Assembly (NCBI GenBank): GCA_014549065.1
Contig: JACDOX010000044.1
Span: 3,983,506-4,047,505 of the forward strand
DNA: 64,000 bases
From: Cardinalis cardinalis
Lineage: Eukaryota; Chordata; Aves; Passeriformes; Cardinalidae
Direction of reading: 5' to 3'
The position numbers and the translations under genes were made by a program. Positions 22,201 to 51,000 of the stretch are shown in pieces; positions within the stretch are counted from its first letter, which is position 1; each line of letters begins with the position of its first letter. The notes under the pieces were generated by a model, which saw only the letters and a list, made by a program, of their open reading frames with translations, searched no databases and had not been told where the DNA came from.

Positions 22201-24813
22201 AGCAAGCTTTATTTGTAGGGGTTCAAGAGCGGACTGTCAGGTGAGCATACAGTGTGGGCTTGCTGACTCAGGCAGTGTGTTCTGCTTGTTTATGAACAGA
22301 TGCTGAGTTTACGCTCACTGAAAGTGCTGCTCTGCTTTTCATGCCTCTTCCTCATGGCTGAGAGACTGCTTGACCTGGTGGTAACAAGGGCTGAGCACCA
22401 CTTATCCTGTGCTGGGCTCTGGGCTCAGACACTGGGNAAAGACTGCAGCGCTGCTTTCCCATTGATGCTGTGCCTGCCAGGAGGGACTGCCTGCTTTGCT
22501 GCAGCAGAAACAGGCATGAACCCACCCTTGGGAACAGACACAAGTTCTGTGAGGCCAGATCAGCACAGGGCATGTTGGCACACCCCACTGCACAGCACCA
22601 CCCATCCCAGAAAACTGGGCCACTCTGTTGCTGCTGAGGTGAGGGGAACCCACACCACTGGGGTGGTGTGGCTGCACTACACAGAGGACTAAGTGAAACT
22701 GTGACACTAGAAATACACTGCTGCAGCACAAAACACATCCTTGTGTATCCAGTGTTGATCTGTGTGCAGGTATGGCTCAGCATGCAGTTCCAGCATAAGC
22801 TAGCCCCTAAATTCTTACCCCTTCCTGCCCCTCTGTTCAGATAATTCGAGGACAGTATGGTGTCCAGAGGATGGAGCTTCTGCCTGGGGACCGGGAGAAC
22901 TTGGCCATCCAGACCCGTGGGGGCCCTGAGAAACACGAAGTGACTGGCTGGGTGCTGGTGAGTACTCTGTGTGAGCACAGAGCTGCACAGGCAGCAGAGG
23001 GCACTTTGCAAACTGCTCATGGACAGAGAACAGGACAGCAGACAAATGGCAACAGACAGGGAATTTGGAGGAAAACAACCTGTGTGAGTTAGAGATGAAG
23101 GGTAAGGGTGGCTGCTGGTTCCAGTTTTACCATGCAGTCTTACCATGCATGCACCCTTCCTCTGTCTAGCCTCAGCATTTTGTAGTGTGCATACCACTTG
23201 CAAAATCAGAGGGGGAATAGAGGGGAGGACAGGGTTTGACACAAAGAAGTTCTGTCAGATACCTGAAAACAGAATCACCTCTGCCAGTGCCCGAGATGCT
23301 CACTGGGGGAGTGGGGTGTGTTTCCTCCCTTAGATATCTCCTCTGAGCAAAGAGGATGCTGGGGAATATGAGTGCCACGCATCAAATGCCAAAGGAGAAG
23401 CAACAGCTTCTGCCAAAATCCACGTTGTGGAAACTCTGCATGAAATAGCCCTGACCAAAGGTTGGTAAGTGTGGCTGAGCACTCAGCAGCTCTCTCCCCT
23501 AACAGTTTATTGTTATTTAATACAAAAGTACTATCTCTGTTTAATGCTTAAAAAAAAAAACCAAACCCAACAAACCCTCCCTCCCACTAGAAATACCAGT
23601 TTAATGTGCAGTTTTTTGCATTTGACAGAACATTCCAGGAAATCTTAGCTACTAGAGTTCTCAAAGGATTGTTAAACAACCCCCCCACATGCTGGAAAAT
23701 ACTGGAAATAGTAAAATAACATTAAGAAACACCTTCTGGGTTTTTTATAGAGCAATTTCCAGTTGGTTTCCAGCCCTACATTGTATCATCCTTTCATTGT
23801 TGTTTGGATGCTTTCAAACCTGCTCCTCTCTCTCCTGAGAGCAGTATTGGCACAACAGACATTCCAGTTCCTGCCATGTTCTCTGCATGCTGGGATGTGA
23901 AACCTCAGGAGATTTGCCACAGCATGTCCTGTTTGCTAGGCTGTGTGCAAAGCTGGGGGCAAACCAGCCACCCTCATCCCAGCTGCAGAGGATGGCTCAG
24001 TACCACAGCCACAGGATATGCTTAGGAATAAATCTGGAGAGCCACAACAGTAACTGTAACCCTGCTAGAGGCAGGGGGACAGGGAATAAAGCACCTGGCT
24101 TGAGAATACTGTATTGTCCAAATCCCCTATTGGATGTAATCCTTGGTTTTAATCCCTGCTAGCTTTATCCAAACTATACAGTCTTGACTTTTTGTGTCCT
24201 TATGTCTGTGAAGAGCTGAAATACTTCCCTTAGAAGAAGAGCATTAGCAGCACCTGGCACTGAAATGAGAGCTTAGAATGAATCCAAATATCATGCACAG
24301 GAACTTTGCTAATAGTTTTAAGGTAGTCTCTAATCCCTTTTCAAACATCTTGTTTATGCATGTGAATGAAATTGAGTTTTACTGAGTTGTGCCATGAATA
24401 GCAAGCTTATACCCCAGAACAGTTTGTTTCTTGCACACAGCCAGCACATGCTACAGCTGGTTCTTTTCAGCTGTAGGAAAGCTCTGAGGCATCTGGAGCT
24501 AAGTGATAAGTAAATGTAGATTGCCACTTTAAAGGAAATTGATAAAGTTAATGGAACAAACTGCCAGACATCATAGCTACACTGTGAGAGTCTGTGTGCC
24601 ATGTCCAGGTGATCTCAGCACAGAAAAACGTGTCTATTATCACCCCCCTGCAGCAGGGAGGGAAGGAAAGAAGGCAGGAAGGAAGGAGGGGTCAGGGCTC
24701 ATCCTCAGCCAAGAGATCCCAAAGCTGTTGCCAAAGCTGCAATATTCCCCCGTGGAACAAGACAGAGTGTAACATGTTTTTGTTTTTCCACAGATGATGG
24801 TGCAGAGCTGTGA
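9928..24813 (+). CDS. IGFBP7: Insulin-like growth factor-binding protein 7 (exon 1 damaged in this assembly)
   Basis: Five exons: 9928-10278, 21501-21610, 22841-22957, 23334-23460 and 24794-24813. IGFBP7 (mac25/angiomodulin) is a secreted low-affinity IGF- and activin-binding protein. ATG 9928 opens a Leu-rich signal peptide (MPPSAMPLLLLPLLLAALA). After the exon 1 defect the frame CAPGLECVKSRQRRK resumes. It leads to a Kazal-type domain (VCLCKSRYPVCGSDG...KGACEQ) and a C2-type Ig domain in exons 2-4, with the Cys pair in LSCEVIG and YECHAS. WNVTG holds an N-glycosylation sequon. Exon 5 gives the C-terminus DDGAEL and a TGA. Exons 2-5 are intact and phase-perfect. The IGFBP N-terminal motif (CGPC...) is absent from the window. 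The gene is convergent with POLR2B, as in mammals. Confidence 0.95.
15290..15920 (-). mobile_element. CR1 LINE ORF2 fragment (reverse orientation)
   Basis: Minus-strand translation of 15637-15293 shows DEKKAEALNAFF and THKSVGPDGIHPRVL, signatures of the CR1 ORF2 segment just before and at the start of reverse transcriptase. Upstream minus-strand sequence to about 15920 still resembles the linker after the endonuclease. Stops, Ns and loss of frame after IHPRVL show a dead 5'- and 3'-truncated copy. Confidence 0.8.
16618..16672 (+). mobile_element. Short CR1 3' end
   Basis: The sequence GATGATCTTTAAGGTCCC followed by CATTCTGTGGTTCTATGATG is the extreme 3' end of a CR1 in sense orientation, with the characteristic terminal octamer-like repeats. 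Only about 55 bp remain. Confidence 0.7.
23457..23470 (+). promoter_or_regulatory. IGFBP7: Tandem splice donors at the end of IGFBP7 exon 4
   Basis: AAAG|GTTGGTAAGT offers two donors 4 nt apart (GTNNGT class). The first (after 23460) gives the conserved DDGAEL end through exon 5. The second (after 23464) has a stronger GTAAGT consensus but joins TG to A of exon 5, creating an immediate TGA and a shorter protein ending LTKG. Confidence 0.55.
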
Positions 24814-24991
24814 TGTGAGGACTTTCACTTNTGCACAGTTTTAAATTAGTATTTTGGAAAGCTGCAAGCTCTGGCTTTTTCTAGCTGACTAATCAATCCC
24901 TCTTAACTCCCTTTTTCTTTGAGTCCCAATTTGCTTGCACACTTCTTTCACAGATACACAAATAGATTCATTCACAAGCTCGATTACAAAT

Positions 24992-25016
24992 TTTAATTCT
25001 ATTTACAGGAAATAAA
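24992..25016. terminator. Convergent polyadenylation signals of IGFBP7 (+) and POLR2B (-)
   Basis: AATAAA at 25011-25016 on the plus strand lies 198 bp after the IGFBP7 stop. ATTAAA on the minus strand (plus TTTAAT at 24992-24997) lies about 140 bp after the POLR2B stop. The stop codons are only 322 bp apart, so the two 3' ends would overlap by tens of bases if these signals are used. Confidence 0.5.
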
Positions 25017-25135
25017 CATACTTTTGAACAGCACACAGCAGATGANTAAAACTGTAATTTTGAATGCAACGTGTACAAAATGAAACAAAACCTGAGCACT
25101 TGAGTCTCATAATTAAAAAAAAAGCCCTTTTAAGG

Positions 25136-41855
<16,720 letters not shown>

Positions 41856-42084
41856 GGTGGCGGCTGGCGGGGCCGCGGCGGCGGCGGCCGAGCGAGAGGC
41901 GAGCGGGAGCGCGGGGCAGCGCGGGCGGACGGCGACGGCGGCACAGGCACGGCGGCTGCGCGGCCCGTGACGTCACGCCCGCGTCTCCCGCCAGGCGCCC
42001 GCGCGCTCCGTGACGTCAGGCGCGCGCGCCCCGCGGCGCGGTGTCGGTGTGTCCGGCTCCGCCGTCAGTGTGTCCGGCCCTGCC
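41856..42084. promoter_or_regulatory. Bidirectional CpG-island promoter of POLR2B and NOA1
   Basis: Only 229 bp separate the POLR2B ATG (minus, 41855) from the NOA1 ATG (plus, 42085). The gap is extremely GC-rich with no TATA box. It contains two perfect CRE palindromes TGACGTCA at 41968-41975 and 42011-42018, 43 bp apart and close to its centre. Head-to-head spacing of this size with CREs is typical of housekeeping bidirectional promoters bound by CREB/ATF factors. Transcription start sites are not resolvable. Confidence 0.8.
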
Positions 42085-45000
42085 ATGCTCCGCCTGGGCC
42101 CCGCGCTCCTGGCCCGCCTGGCCCGCGCCCCGCTCCGCGCCCCGCTCCGCGCCCCGCTCCGCGCCCCGCTCCGCGCCCCGCTCCGCGCCCCGCTCCGCGC
42201 CCCGCTGCGGCCGTGCGGGGCGGCGGCGGGCCATGGCGAGGAGCAGGAGCGCTTCGTCTTCCTCGAGTACGAGCCGGACGCGGCTGAGAGGGCGGCGGCG
42301 GCGGCGCCGCCGCCGCGCCGGGAGCGGGAGCTAAAGCTGAAGCCGCGCCAGGAGCGGGAGCTGAAGGTGAAGCCCCGGCGGGAGCGGGGCGCAGTGGCGG
42401 CGGCAGCGCCGAACCTGTCCGACCCGTCGGTGCCGCCGAGCGGCGTGAGCTGCTCGGGCTGCGGGGCCGAGCTGCAGTGCGGGGACGGCGGCGCGCCGGG
42501 CTTCGTGCCGGCCGAGCGGTACCGCAGCCTGGCGTGCGAGGGCCCCGCGGGGCTGCGCGGCGCCGTGTGCCAGCGGTGCTGGGCGCTGGCGCGCCACGGC
42601 AGCGCGCTGCGGCTGCGGCTGCCGCCCGAGCAGCACCGCCGCGTGGTGAGCGCGGCCCTGCGCCGCCCGCCCCGCCACGGCCGCGGGCCGCTGCTGCTCT
42701 ACGTGCTCGACGTGATGGAGCTGCCCGACCCGGTGCTGCCGCAGCTGCCGGCGCTGCTGGGCCCCGACGTGCCCGCCGCCGGCGTGCTGGTGGTGGGCAA
42801 CAAGGTGGACCTGCTGCCCGCAGACTGCCGCGGGCACCTGGGGCGGCTGCGGCAGCGNGTGGCGGCCGCCTGCGCCCGGGCCGGGCTGCGCGGAGCCGCG
42901 CTGGTGGACATCCGCCTGGTGAGCGCCAAGACCGGCTACGGCGTGGAGGGGCTGGTCAGCCGCCTGCAGCGCTCCTGGAAGTGCGCCGGCGATGTCTACC
43001 TGCTGGGCGCCACCAACTCCGGCAAGTCCACGCTCTTCAACACCCTGCTGCGCTCCGACTACTGCAAGTCCCGCGCCCCCGACATCATCGACAGGGCCAC
43101 CGTGTCCCCGTGGCCAGGTCAGTGCGCTGCTCAGCCATTTGTAGCACGGGTAGTGAGGGATGTGGGGTGAGCTGTGTGCCTCTGGGCTGCTCTCGGCCAC
43201 CCCTGCAGCAGGAGAACCTGTCACCAAAGCAGTACCTGCCACCCTGAGCTCCTCCGTGGTGGGCAGAAGCCCCAGAGGCGTGCCATGCTTCACTTTTTCA
43301 CCTGTGAGGAGTGGCTGAAGTGTCTAACCCGGAGAAAAGGGGGTTTGGGAGATGTTATTATCACCGGCCAGGGGTGTATGTACAAATCACAAATGGGACA
43401 GGACTGCTAGGAACATGTCTTCAGCTGTTTTATTTTTCAGCATCAATCTCATTACATGGTTATGAAAATGGGAAGATGCCAGCAGCACACATCCCAGGCA
43501 GCAGACAAAGAACTTAATGTTACAACTTACTTTATAAGTTTTTTGACCAATCACAAAAGCAAAAGCATATTGACAGTAGTTCTATCCAACTACTATAGGG
43601 ACACGTACCTTTGGTTAAAACAATGCTTGCTTATTTCAAATACAATACCTGCTTGTAAGCCTTAAAACACAATGCACAGAGCTCCATTATTAAGCTTNNA
43701 ACTTCCTAATATCTTGCTAGATAAACTTTTCTGTAGCTTAGGGAGTTATTCTAGACAAGTGTTAATACACAAACCGTTGTTCTATTTGTCCTTGCTTTTC
43801 TACTTCTTAAATAATTTTTCTGCTGACCTGTCTCATGGCTACTGCTTAGCTCTAATCACAGTTCTGCTGTCTCTGAGGCCTGCCTTTTGCAGCTTTCCCA
43901 AAACCCTCTGATTTTGTGTATTCCCACAGTTATCACTCTGCATCTACCCAAAAGAAGTTGTAGCCAGGTGGGAGTCAGTCTCTTCTTCAAGGCAGCCAGT
44001 GACAGGAGAAGGGAACATAGCCTTAAGATACACTGGGGCAGCTTTAGGTTGGACATTAGCAGGAATTTCTTCACCAAAACAGTAATTACAAATTGGAATG
44101 GATTGCCTAGGGAGATGATGGAGTCGCTGTGCCTGAATGTACCACTCAGTGTCACGGTCTGCACAATGTGGTGATGATCTCAGAGGTCTTTTCCAGCTTA
44201 ATTGATCCTGTGATTCCTCACAGGGGGCAGCAGGAGTGGGGTGCATGTGCTGAGGGTACTGCACATCCTGTAGCACTAGGAGGCTCGTTAAACTAGCGTG
44301 GGTCTGTGCGCACCTCTCTCGGTTAGGATGGCACCTGATGTGCTTGCCTTGCCTGTCCCTATCCATTAGAGGTGTCCTCCAGTCTGGAGAGGCTGGGAGG
44401 GGCAGTGGTGAGCNCCTGTAGGACAGAACAAGCTGTCTGGAGTTGAGGCTTGTCTGAGGTGTACTAATTCAGCCTTGGCACCACCCGGCTTTGAGACCCT
44501 TTTATTCAAACTATAGATGAGAACAGGTTTTTAAGCAGGTGGATGGCTTGTTTTTGCTTCCCCAAGCTGGGAGGCTGGTACTTTATGGGAGCAGCTGTAG
44601 TTCTACCTCTGACTTTGTGTTACTGGGTTTCACCAAAAAGTTAGAGAAGCAGTTTGTTTTGTAACCTTGTTCCTCAGAGCTGAAATGTATCAGGTAGTCA
44701 GAGATCCAGAAGTGCCTTCTGTTTGTTTTTCCAGGAACCACACTGAACCTGTTGAAATTTCCAATTATTAACCCTACGTGTGACAGGATATTCCGAAGGC
44801 AGGAGAGGCTAAAAGAAGAGGCAACAAAAACAGAAGATCAGCTAAGCAGTGAAGAAAAAAAGTACCTTAATCAACTTAAAAAGCAAGGTTACCTAGTGGG
44901 TGAGTGAAGGTGTTACCTTTCTGCCCCTAATGAAAACACTGCATTGCACAAAGGTTAAATTATTTTGACCTATTTTTGCTCCCAGATTAGTGGGGGCAAG

Positions 45001-48000
45001 ACCTCCATCTCCTCCTTAAGCAGCATCATTAGTACTTTTGAGTACCTATTAGCTGCTGTAAGAGCAGAGGGTTCCCCTGTGCAATGCATCTCCTGTCTGA
45101 ACAAGGCTGGCAAATTCTGATAGCTTAGTAGTTTGCAAGGATATTGCAGTATGAGCCATCTCTTGTTCCCAAATAAAGAAAATAAGTTTAATTTTAAGTA
45201 ATCACATTTGGGCTGCAGGCTACAGGGGCTGTACATCACTTTAGTGTGTATTCAAAAGAGGGGGATGCCAGAAGATAGCTCTGGTTTTCAGAAAATTCTG
45301 TGCTTGGCAGTCTGAGGCACTGAAAATAGAAGGCAGCCTGCTTTACCATGAATTGGAAATAATTAAGTGTCTGTGAGCTGGTCCCTGCTGAGATTTTGGG
45401 GCATGATAAGTGCTAAGCAAGAATTATAGAAGGGATTTCTTATCATTTTGTCTTTTGAACGCACAAGTTTAAAGCCACATAGTGTCTTTATCACCTTTAT
45501 ACTACTCATGTGCATCTCTTTTAAGCCATGAAAGCGACAGATGTTTGATTGAAGGAAGGTTAAAAAGTAAGTTACCAGGNAAACCTTTCATTTTAATCCA
45601 GGAAGAGTTGGAAGAACATTTCAACAGCAGAAGTCTAATGCTGAGATTGACTTCGACCCTGACACACTCTCTTACAGCATGGATGAAGATCCTAGAGATG
45701 CCCCTAAGAAGCTTGAGGAAAGGGAGGAGTTCACTCACAACGAAGTGAAGGATGCTCGGTGGTGTTTTGACACTCCAGGAATTGTAAAGGAAGACTGTGT
45801 AGGTACTCTGTGGTGCTGTGTTTTGGGGTGACAGGGTTTGGGAGGGCTCTTCTGCCTTATCTGTGTCTGTGGGAGAGTGCTGCTGTAGTCCTGGCAGTAG
45901 GATTCTCTTAGCTTGAGAATTGTGTTAAGATAAGGTTTAGCTCGAGGGAGGTTCATGTGGTAATGCTGTTGCATTTCTGAGTAGTGCAAAACTGCCAGCT
46001 TTGCCAAGGAGCTGCAGGGCTGTGTCACCAAGCTGCCACAACATCTGAACCAAGGGAAGTAAGCAAGAGTGCTCTTAGCAAGTTCACACCAGCATCACCC
46101 AATGGAGCTGACACTTCTTCAGCTCTCCCAGCCTACAGAAAAAGGAGGATAATCAGAGTTGTATGACTGAACCCCATCTTAGAGAAAGCATTCTCCTGAG
46201 GCTAGGGGGATCTGCAGTGTTGCTGCTATGGCTCCAATATGTCAGGCCTTTGTCAGTAGAGCAATGCCCTACTGAAGCCAGTGCTCACAAAGTGCACATG
46301 TCTAAAACAGGCATGTTTTGATTTTTGGTGTTTTTAATACCCGTGCAGAGCTGCAGGTCATCCTCTGGGGAGGATTTAATAGTACAGGCAGACAGGAAGG
46401 TTTTGAGGAGTATGAAGTGCAAGGATTGTGTTGAGACTTTACAGCTCAAGTGTTTCATGAACACTAGGAAGACTCCTGGTTTTCTAGTGATATATTTGTC
46501 AGACCCTAACCTGTTTTATTAGGCTGCACTTTGGTCTCTGATAGCCAGTGTAAAGACTGGCATCAGCTTAGAGAACTGGTTTGTATGTGTTCTTCCCTTC
46601 TTCTGGAGTTTAATACTTGTGGAAAATACTTCCTGAATCCAGAAATAGTTGCTTCTGTTTCTGATTCTGCTTATCCTCATGCTCTCCTTTGGAGAGCTCC
46701 ATGCCAAGTTTCAGATCAAATTTTGTTCCTGCAGTCAATGTTCAGTCTGAGTGGAGGACAAGCAGATTGTCTGTGGCAGATTTTGGCAGGGGACATTGTT
46801 CCTGTTTCTCACTTATTGTGTGGAGCAGAATTGAACTGTTGTGTCAGATGTTCTTGACATTGCTTTGATTGATTTTTTCTTCTATCAATATAATGCCAAT
46901 ACTAAATTCGTTGTTCCCATTGAAACATCTGGAATGAGTTATGTCAATTTATTTTGCAGGTTTTGAATCTCCTAACAGAGAAGGAAGTAAAACTGGTTTT
47001 GCCATCACATGCCATTGTTCCACGGACCTTCATTCTCAAGCCAGGAATGGTGTTGTTTTTAGCAGCCTTGGGACGTATAGACTACTTAGAGGTAAAGGAA
47101 GAAAGGATTTTGGGAGCAGCTGCTTCATCTCTTACTGTAGTACCAGCCATAAAAGGCTTTCTGGGTAGCTTTCCCAGACCCTTTCATTGCTGCTTTGGAG
47201 ATGATGAACCAGTTACCGAACCACTGCATGAAGTCAGAATGCCTTGGGATGGGTAGTTGAAGGGTTTTTTACTTGGTACCAGCATGCAATATTACAGAGT
47301 GTGTAATGGGAACTGCTTTTGAATGCTGACAAACATCTTCTGTTTAATGTGCTTCTGATGGCATACAGAGAGGCATGAGGGAGGGAGGAGAATGTCAGAA
47401 TTAACTGGGAAAATAGGTGGGTTTCCTCATTTCTGTGTTTTGTGAAAGCTGCCTGCTAAGAGAGAAGAGCATAGACATTTTTCTTTCCTGGCAGACCTCT
47501 GAAGAACTTGCCCGAGAAAGCGATTCATTGCATGTGTATTTTAGTTTCTGTAAAAAGTATTCTTCAAATGTGTTGTGTGTCCCCTTGCCAATAATTTCTT
47601 CCATTTATTCAAAATCCCATGCCATACACCTCTATTGAACTGTGTGGAGTTGACCTCCCGTGATGCTTCCTCTGAAGGGGCAGTTTCTTTCATAAGAACA
47701 TTAGACATTATCATAAGTCTTAGATCATTTTCTCAGTAGCTTGCCCTGTTTTAGGGGTGTGTATGGCTATTCTTACAGTCAGCTTTTCAAGATCAGCACA
47801 GAAATGTTGTATTGGTACTTTGCTAAGGACACTCCTGACCTGCTGGAAGAAAACCAGAAAGGTGGAAGGGGCAGGATTCTGTGAAGTAAAACATGTACTG
47901 GTATGGCTGGAGCACACATCAATGTATCAGTCTTGTGTATCTCTATCCTCCTGATATTTTGGAGGACAGTTGTGCTCAGATCATGACAGAAGCTCCTGCC

Positions 48001-50425
48001 TCAGCTTAGAGGCAGGAGCTTTCAACTTGAAGCAATTCCTGCCCTTATTTCTAGCTGCTAGCAGTGTTCGGAGAGATCTCTCCCCTCTCTGACCTTGTTT
48101 TCTATTCCTGCAAAAGTAAGAAGAATGCCTGCTGAAATTGCTCCACCAGCTTAGCATAGCTTGAGAGCAGATGGAACCAAGTTCTGTTGAATGGGCACTG
48201 TGTGTTAGAAGTGTAGACTGACAGGAAAAGATGCACCAGACAAGTCCATCACCTCTTGTGCTGAATAACCACTCTGAATTTGTTCTTGTGAATTAAATGA
48301 GAGCAAAGATGTCTCTTGGATGATTTACCTGAGCTGAGCAGCTGTGCTGGCAGTAAATGTGGCATTGGGGGTGCTTTGAGGCAGGATGGTGAAGCTGTGG
48401 GTCTTCTCTTCTGGAAGCTCAAATCCCAGTTTTTATATAAACCCTGGCTGCTGTCAATGACAGAGGCAAGGACCTCTCAGATAGGAAGGGGGCTTCAAGC
48501 AGGGCATGTTTTCAACATGCAGGAAAGAAATGGGGCAGGAGAGAGCTATTCAGGGCTTCTTTTCTCTTAGCATAATTAACATCCTCTTGGTATTTATTTC
48601 AGGGAGAAAAGCCTGCCTGGTTTTCTGTCTTGGCTTCTAACCTGTTGCCAGTCCATGTTACTACGCTGAGTAATGCAGACACCATCTATGAGAAGCATGC
48701 AGGCCAAGAGTTCCTAAAGGTAAGGGGAGGTGCTGGGGGGAGCTGGTGGCTGCAGGTGGGCAGGACCCCTGTCTGGGGCACAACTGTCAGGGAGCATCCA
48801 CAGTATCAGGAGTTTGGCACTTGTGCAGTGGGTGAGTGGAGATGCTCAGCATGGAGCAGTCTTGCACAGACTGTGTGGCTGAAGTGTGTTAGGAAAGAAC
48901 ACTCAAGATGATGCATTTTCAGCAGAGTTTCTGCTTCTAGTATTCAGGCTGGTAAGATTTGCAGTGTTCTGCTTACTTATATTTGGCTCTTCTTGAACAG
49001 TCTTAAAGTGCAGGCAGCATCGGGGGTATTTTCCATGGCAAACCTGCAGAACAGATAGCAGCTGAAAAATTTACTTTTCTTATTCATTCCCTGCTGGATC
49101 TTCTGCACATATCTTCATCTCTTGGTGGTTTGACTTTTTCCTTGGTATGGCAATGTTCTGTGTAGCACTTGCAGATTGATGGGAGATGGGGTGAGCTGTC
49201 CCTGTGCTGGTATTTCCATTCCTATGCACATAGAGAACATGTGCTGTCACTCCCATCAAGGCAGCTGGCCTGATCCACCAGCTGCGTCCTGCAGTGGGCA
49301 CTCCATCTTTGCTCACCTCCCACAGGAAGGTTCCTCTGGATGTCATCCTGATTCTGTTCTGACAAACCTGAAATAACTCCTGGAGGTTATTCAGTCCAGC
49401 TCTTAATAGGCTAACAAATGTTTAATGTCTTTATTCTTCCTTGTCCCTTGCTTGCTAGTTTGAGGTAGGAATGCTGAAGAATCTCTTGACTGTTAAATAA
49501 TTTCCCTGTGTTTTACTCTTAGGTTCCCATGGGTGGGGAAGAGAGAATGAAAGAGTTCCCTCCACTTGTCCCTCAGGACGTTACACTGAAAGGAATTGGT
49601 ACCACTGAGGCAGTTGCAGATATCAAGCTTTCCTCTGCAGGTAATTTAATATTTCTTCATTAGTTTGCTTTGCAGGGTCTGCATCTTAGAAACATTGATG
49701 ACAAGGGGTCTCTGAAGGGGTGAAGCTGTATTTCCTGCTCAGAGCAGGACTGTCAACTACACAAAATAATAGCAGCCATGACTTTGTCCAGCTGAAGCAT
49801 GGCAGCCTCCAAGAATGGAGATTGGCAGCCAGGCTTGTACAGGATGGCAACACTGAAATACTTTGTTCTGGCTGCCATCCAGATTCCACAGCATCAGGAA
49901 TGGCTGAGACACTGTCAGCTGTCCAGGTGAGAAGGAAAGGGCCATTGATTGGAAAGCTTCATTCTTGTGTTTTTGTAGTTCCCACCATCCCTTTTGAGTT
50001 TACCAGGAAAGAGCTGTGTCTGAGAAGACTAACATGGCTTTAGGTGCTGTCTTCTGTTGGGAAAGGGCTGGAGATGACCTTTGAGCTTGGTTTCTCCAGC
50101 AACCACATGAGGGTAGTTCAGATTTTTAGTCTCTTTGGGAGGCAGCAGTTTGTGTCAGAACCTTGTTTTGATCCTAGGGACTTGCCTTCCTCACTGTCTG
50201 TATTCTCTCTGGATTGCAGGCTGGGTGGCAGTGACAGCTCACGAGGAAGAGGAATTGCTGCTCCGAGCCTACACTCCCAAGGGCACTGCATTGGTGGTGA
50301 GGGAGCCTCCCCTTCTGCCTTACATCAGTGCCATCAGAGGGGCCAGGATCCCAGGCACTCCTGCCTACAGGACCAAAAAACCTCCTTCCTTTGTGGAAAA
50401 CCTAAGAACCACTGGAAGCAGATAG
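42085..50425 (+). CDS. NOA1: Nitric oxide-associated protein 1, mitochondrial circularly permuted GTPase
   Basis: Seven exons: 42085-43117, 44735-44899, 45602-45798, 46960-47091, 48603-48719, 49523-49640 and 50220-50425. They total 1968 nt (655 residues plus TAG) with all phases consistent. NOA1 (C4orf14, YqeH family) acts in mitochondrial ribosome assembly and respiration. After an Arg-rich targeting peptide comes a zinc-ribbon-like pair C123/C126 and C162/C165. The GTPase motifs are then in circularly permuted order: G4 NKVD (239-242), G5 SAKTG (280-284), P-loop GATNSGKST (308-316) and G3 DTPG (456-459). The C-terminal region ([21 protein letters not shown]) matches the vertebrate protein. 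It is shorter than human NOA1 (698), mainly at the variable N-terminus. Start 42085 was chosen as the first ATG in frame with the presequence. One N affects a single codon. Confidence 0.97.
42127..42210 (+). repeat. NOA1: 12-bp coding minisatellite, seven units, in the NOA1 presequence
   Basis: Seven units of GCCCCGCTCCGC encode APLR repeated seven times (residues 15-42), the last unit slightly diverged (GCCCCGCTGCGG). It lies inside the predicted mitochondrial targeting peptide and supplies an Arg every four residues without acidic residues. Near-identical units point to recent expansion and probable length polymorphism. Confidence 0.9.
43958..44221 (+). mobile_element. CR1 LINE 3' end fragment (sense orientation) in NOA1 intron 1
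   Basis: Landmarks in order are AGCCAGGTGGGAGTCAGTC, GGCAGCCAGTGACAGG, TTAGGTTGGACATTAGC, GGATTGCCTAGGGAGATG and the terminal TTGATCCTGTGATTCCT. These follow the CR1 3' untranslated end. A 5'-truncated, diverged copy. Confidence 0.85.
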
Positions 50426-51000
50426 CGCTTCTCATCATCCGAGCAAGGCAGAAGCCAGAACAGCCCCTGGAGAACCTCGTGACTTATTGGTATTCAGAAA
50501 ATGTTGGGACTCGTTTTGAAAGGCCAGTAGGCACATTTTGGAAAGCAGGGCTGATGGGGGGAAGCTCCACAAGTCCACATCTGATCCAGCTGCTGAACTG
50601 CAGCCATTTTGAATGAACTGAGGTGCTGGAACCTTGTTGTGGGAGGAGAAACTGCTTCTCCCTGGGATCTGCATTGATGGGCAGATCTCTTTACTGTCCC
50701 CTCTTGAAATACAGGGTGGAACTCACCTGCCTGACCTGGTCTGACTTTGCTGCTTACAGAGTAGGTGGTAGCCATGCTCCCTCATGTCAGAAATGGTCAC
50801 CTTATTCTTAAGCTTTTCGTAGTTAGGGGGGTGGAGGGAGTTGGAAGGAGCAGGGGATGCTCCAGTGTGGGTATGACCCTCCTAGTGGCTGATACTGATT
50901 CAACAACATTGACCAGAAGTGTCCTTTCTCTCCTTCAGCATCTAGAGCAGATTAGGGCGTGCCTTTGGACACAGGAAAAGTGATTTAATGAAAAGCAGGT

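Noticed and set aside
22352..23242. 296-codon minus-strand open frame
   Set aside because: It overlaps IGFBP7 exon 3 in antisense and its intron; no known motif and no phased neighbours.
42331..43293. 320-codon open frame on the minus strand
   Set aside because: It is the antisense shadow of NOA1 exon 1, kept open by extreme GC content; composition is low-complexity (Gln, His, Ala rich) with no family.
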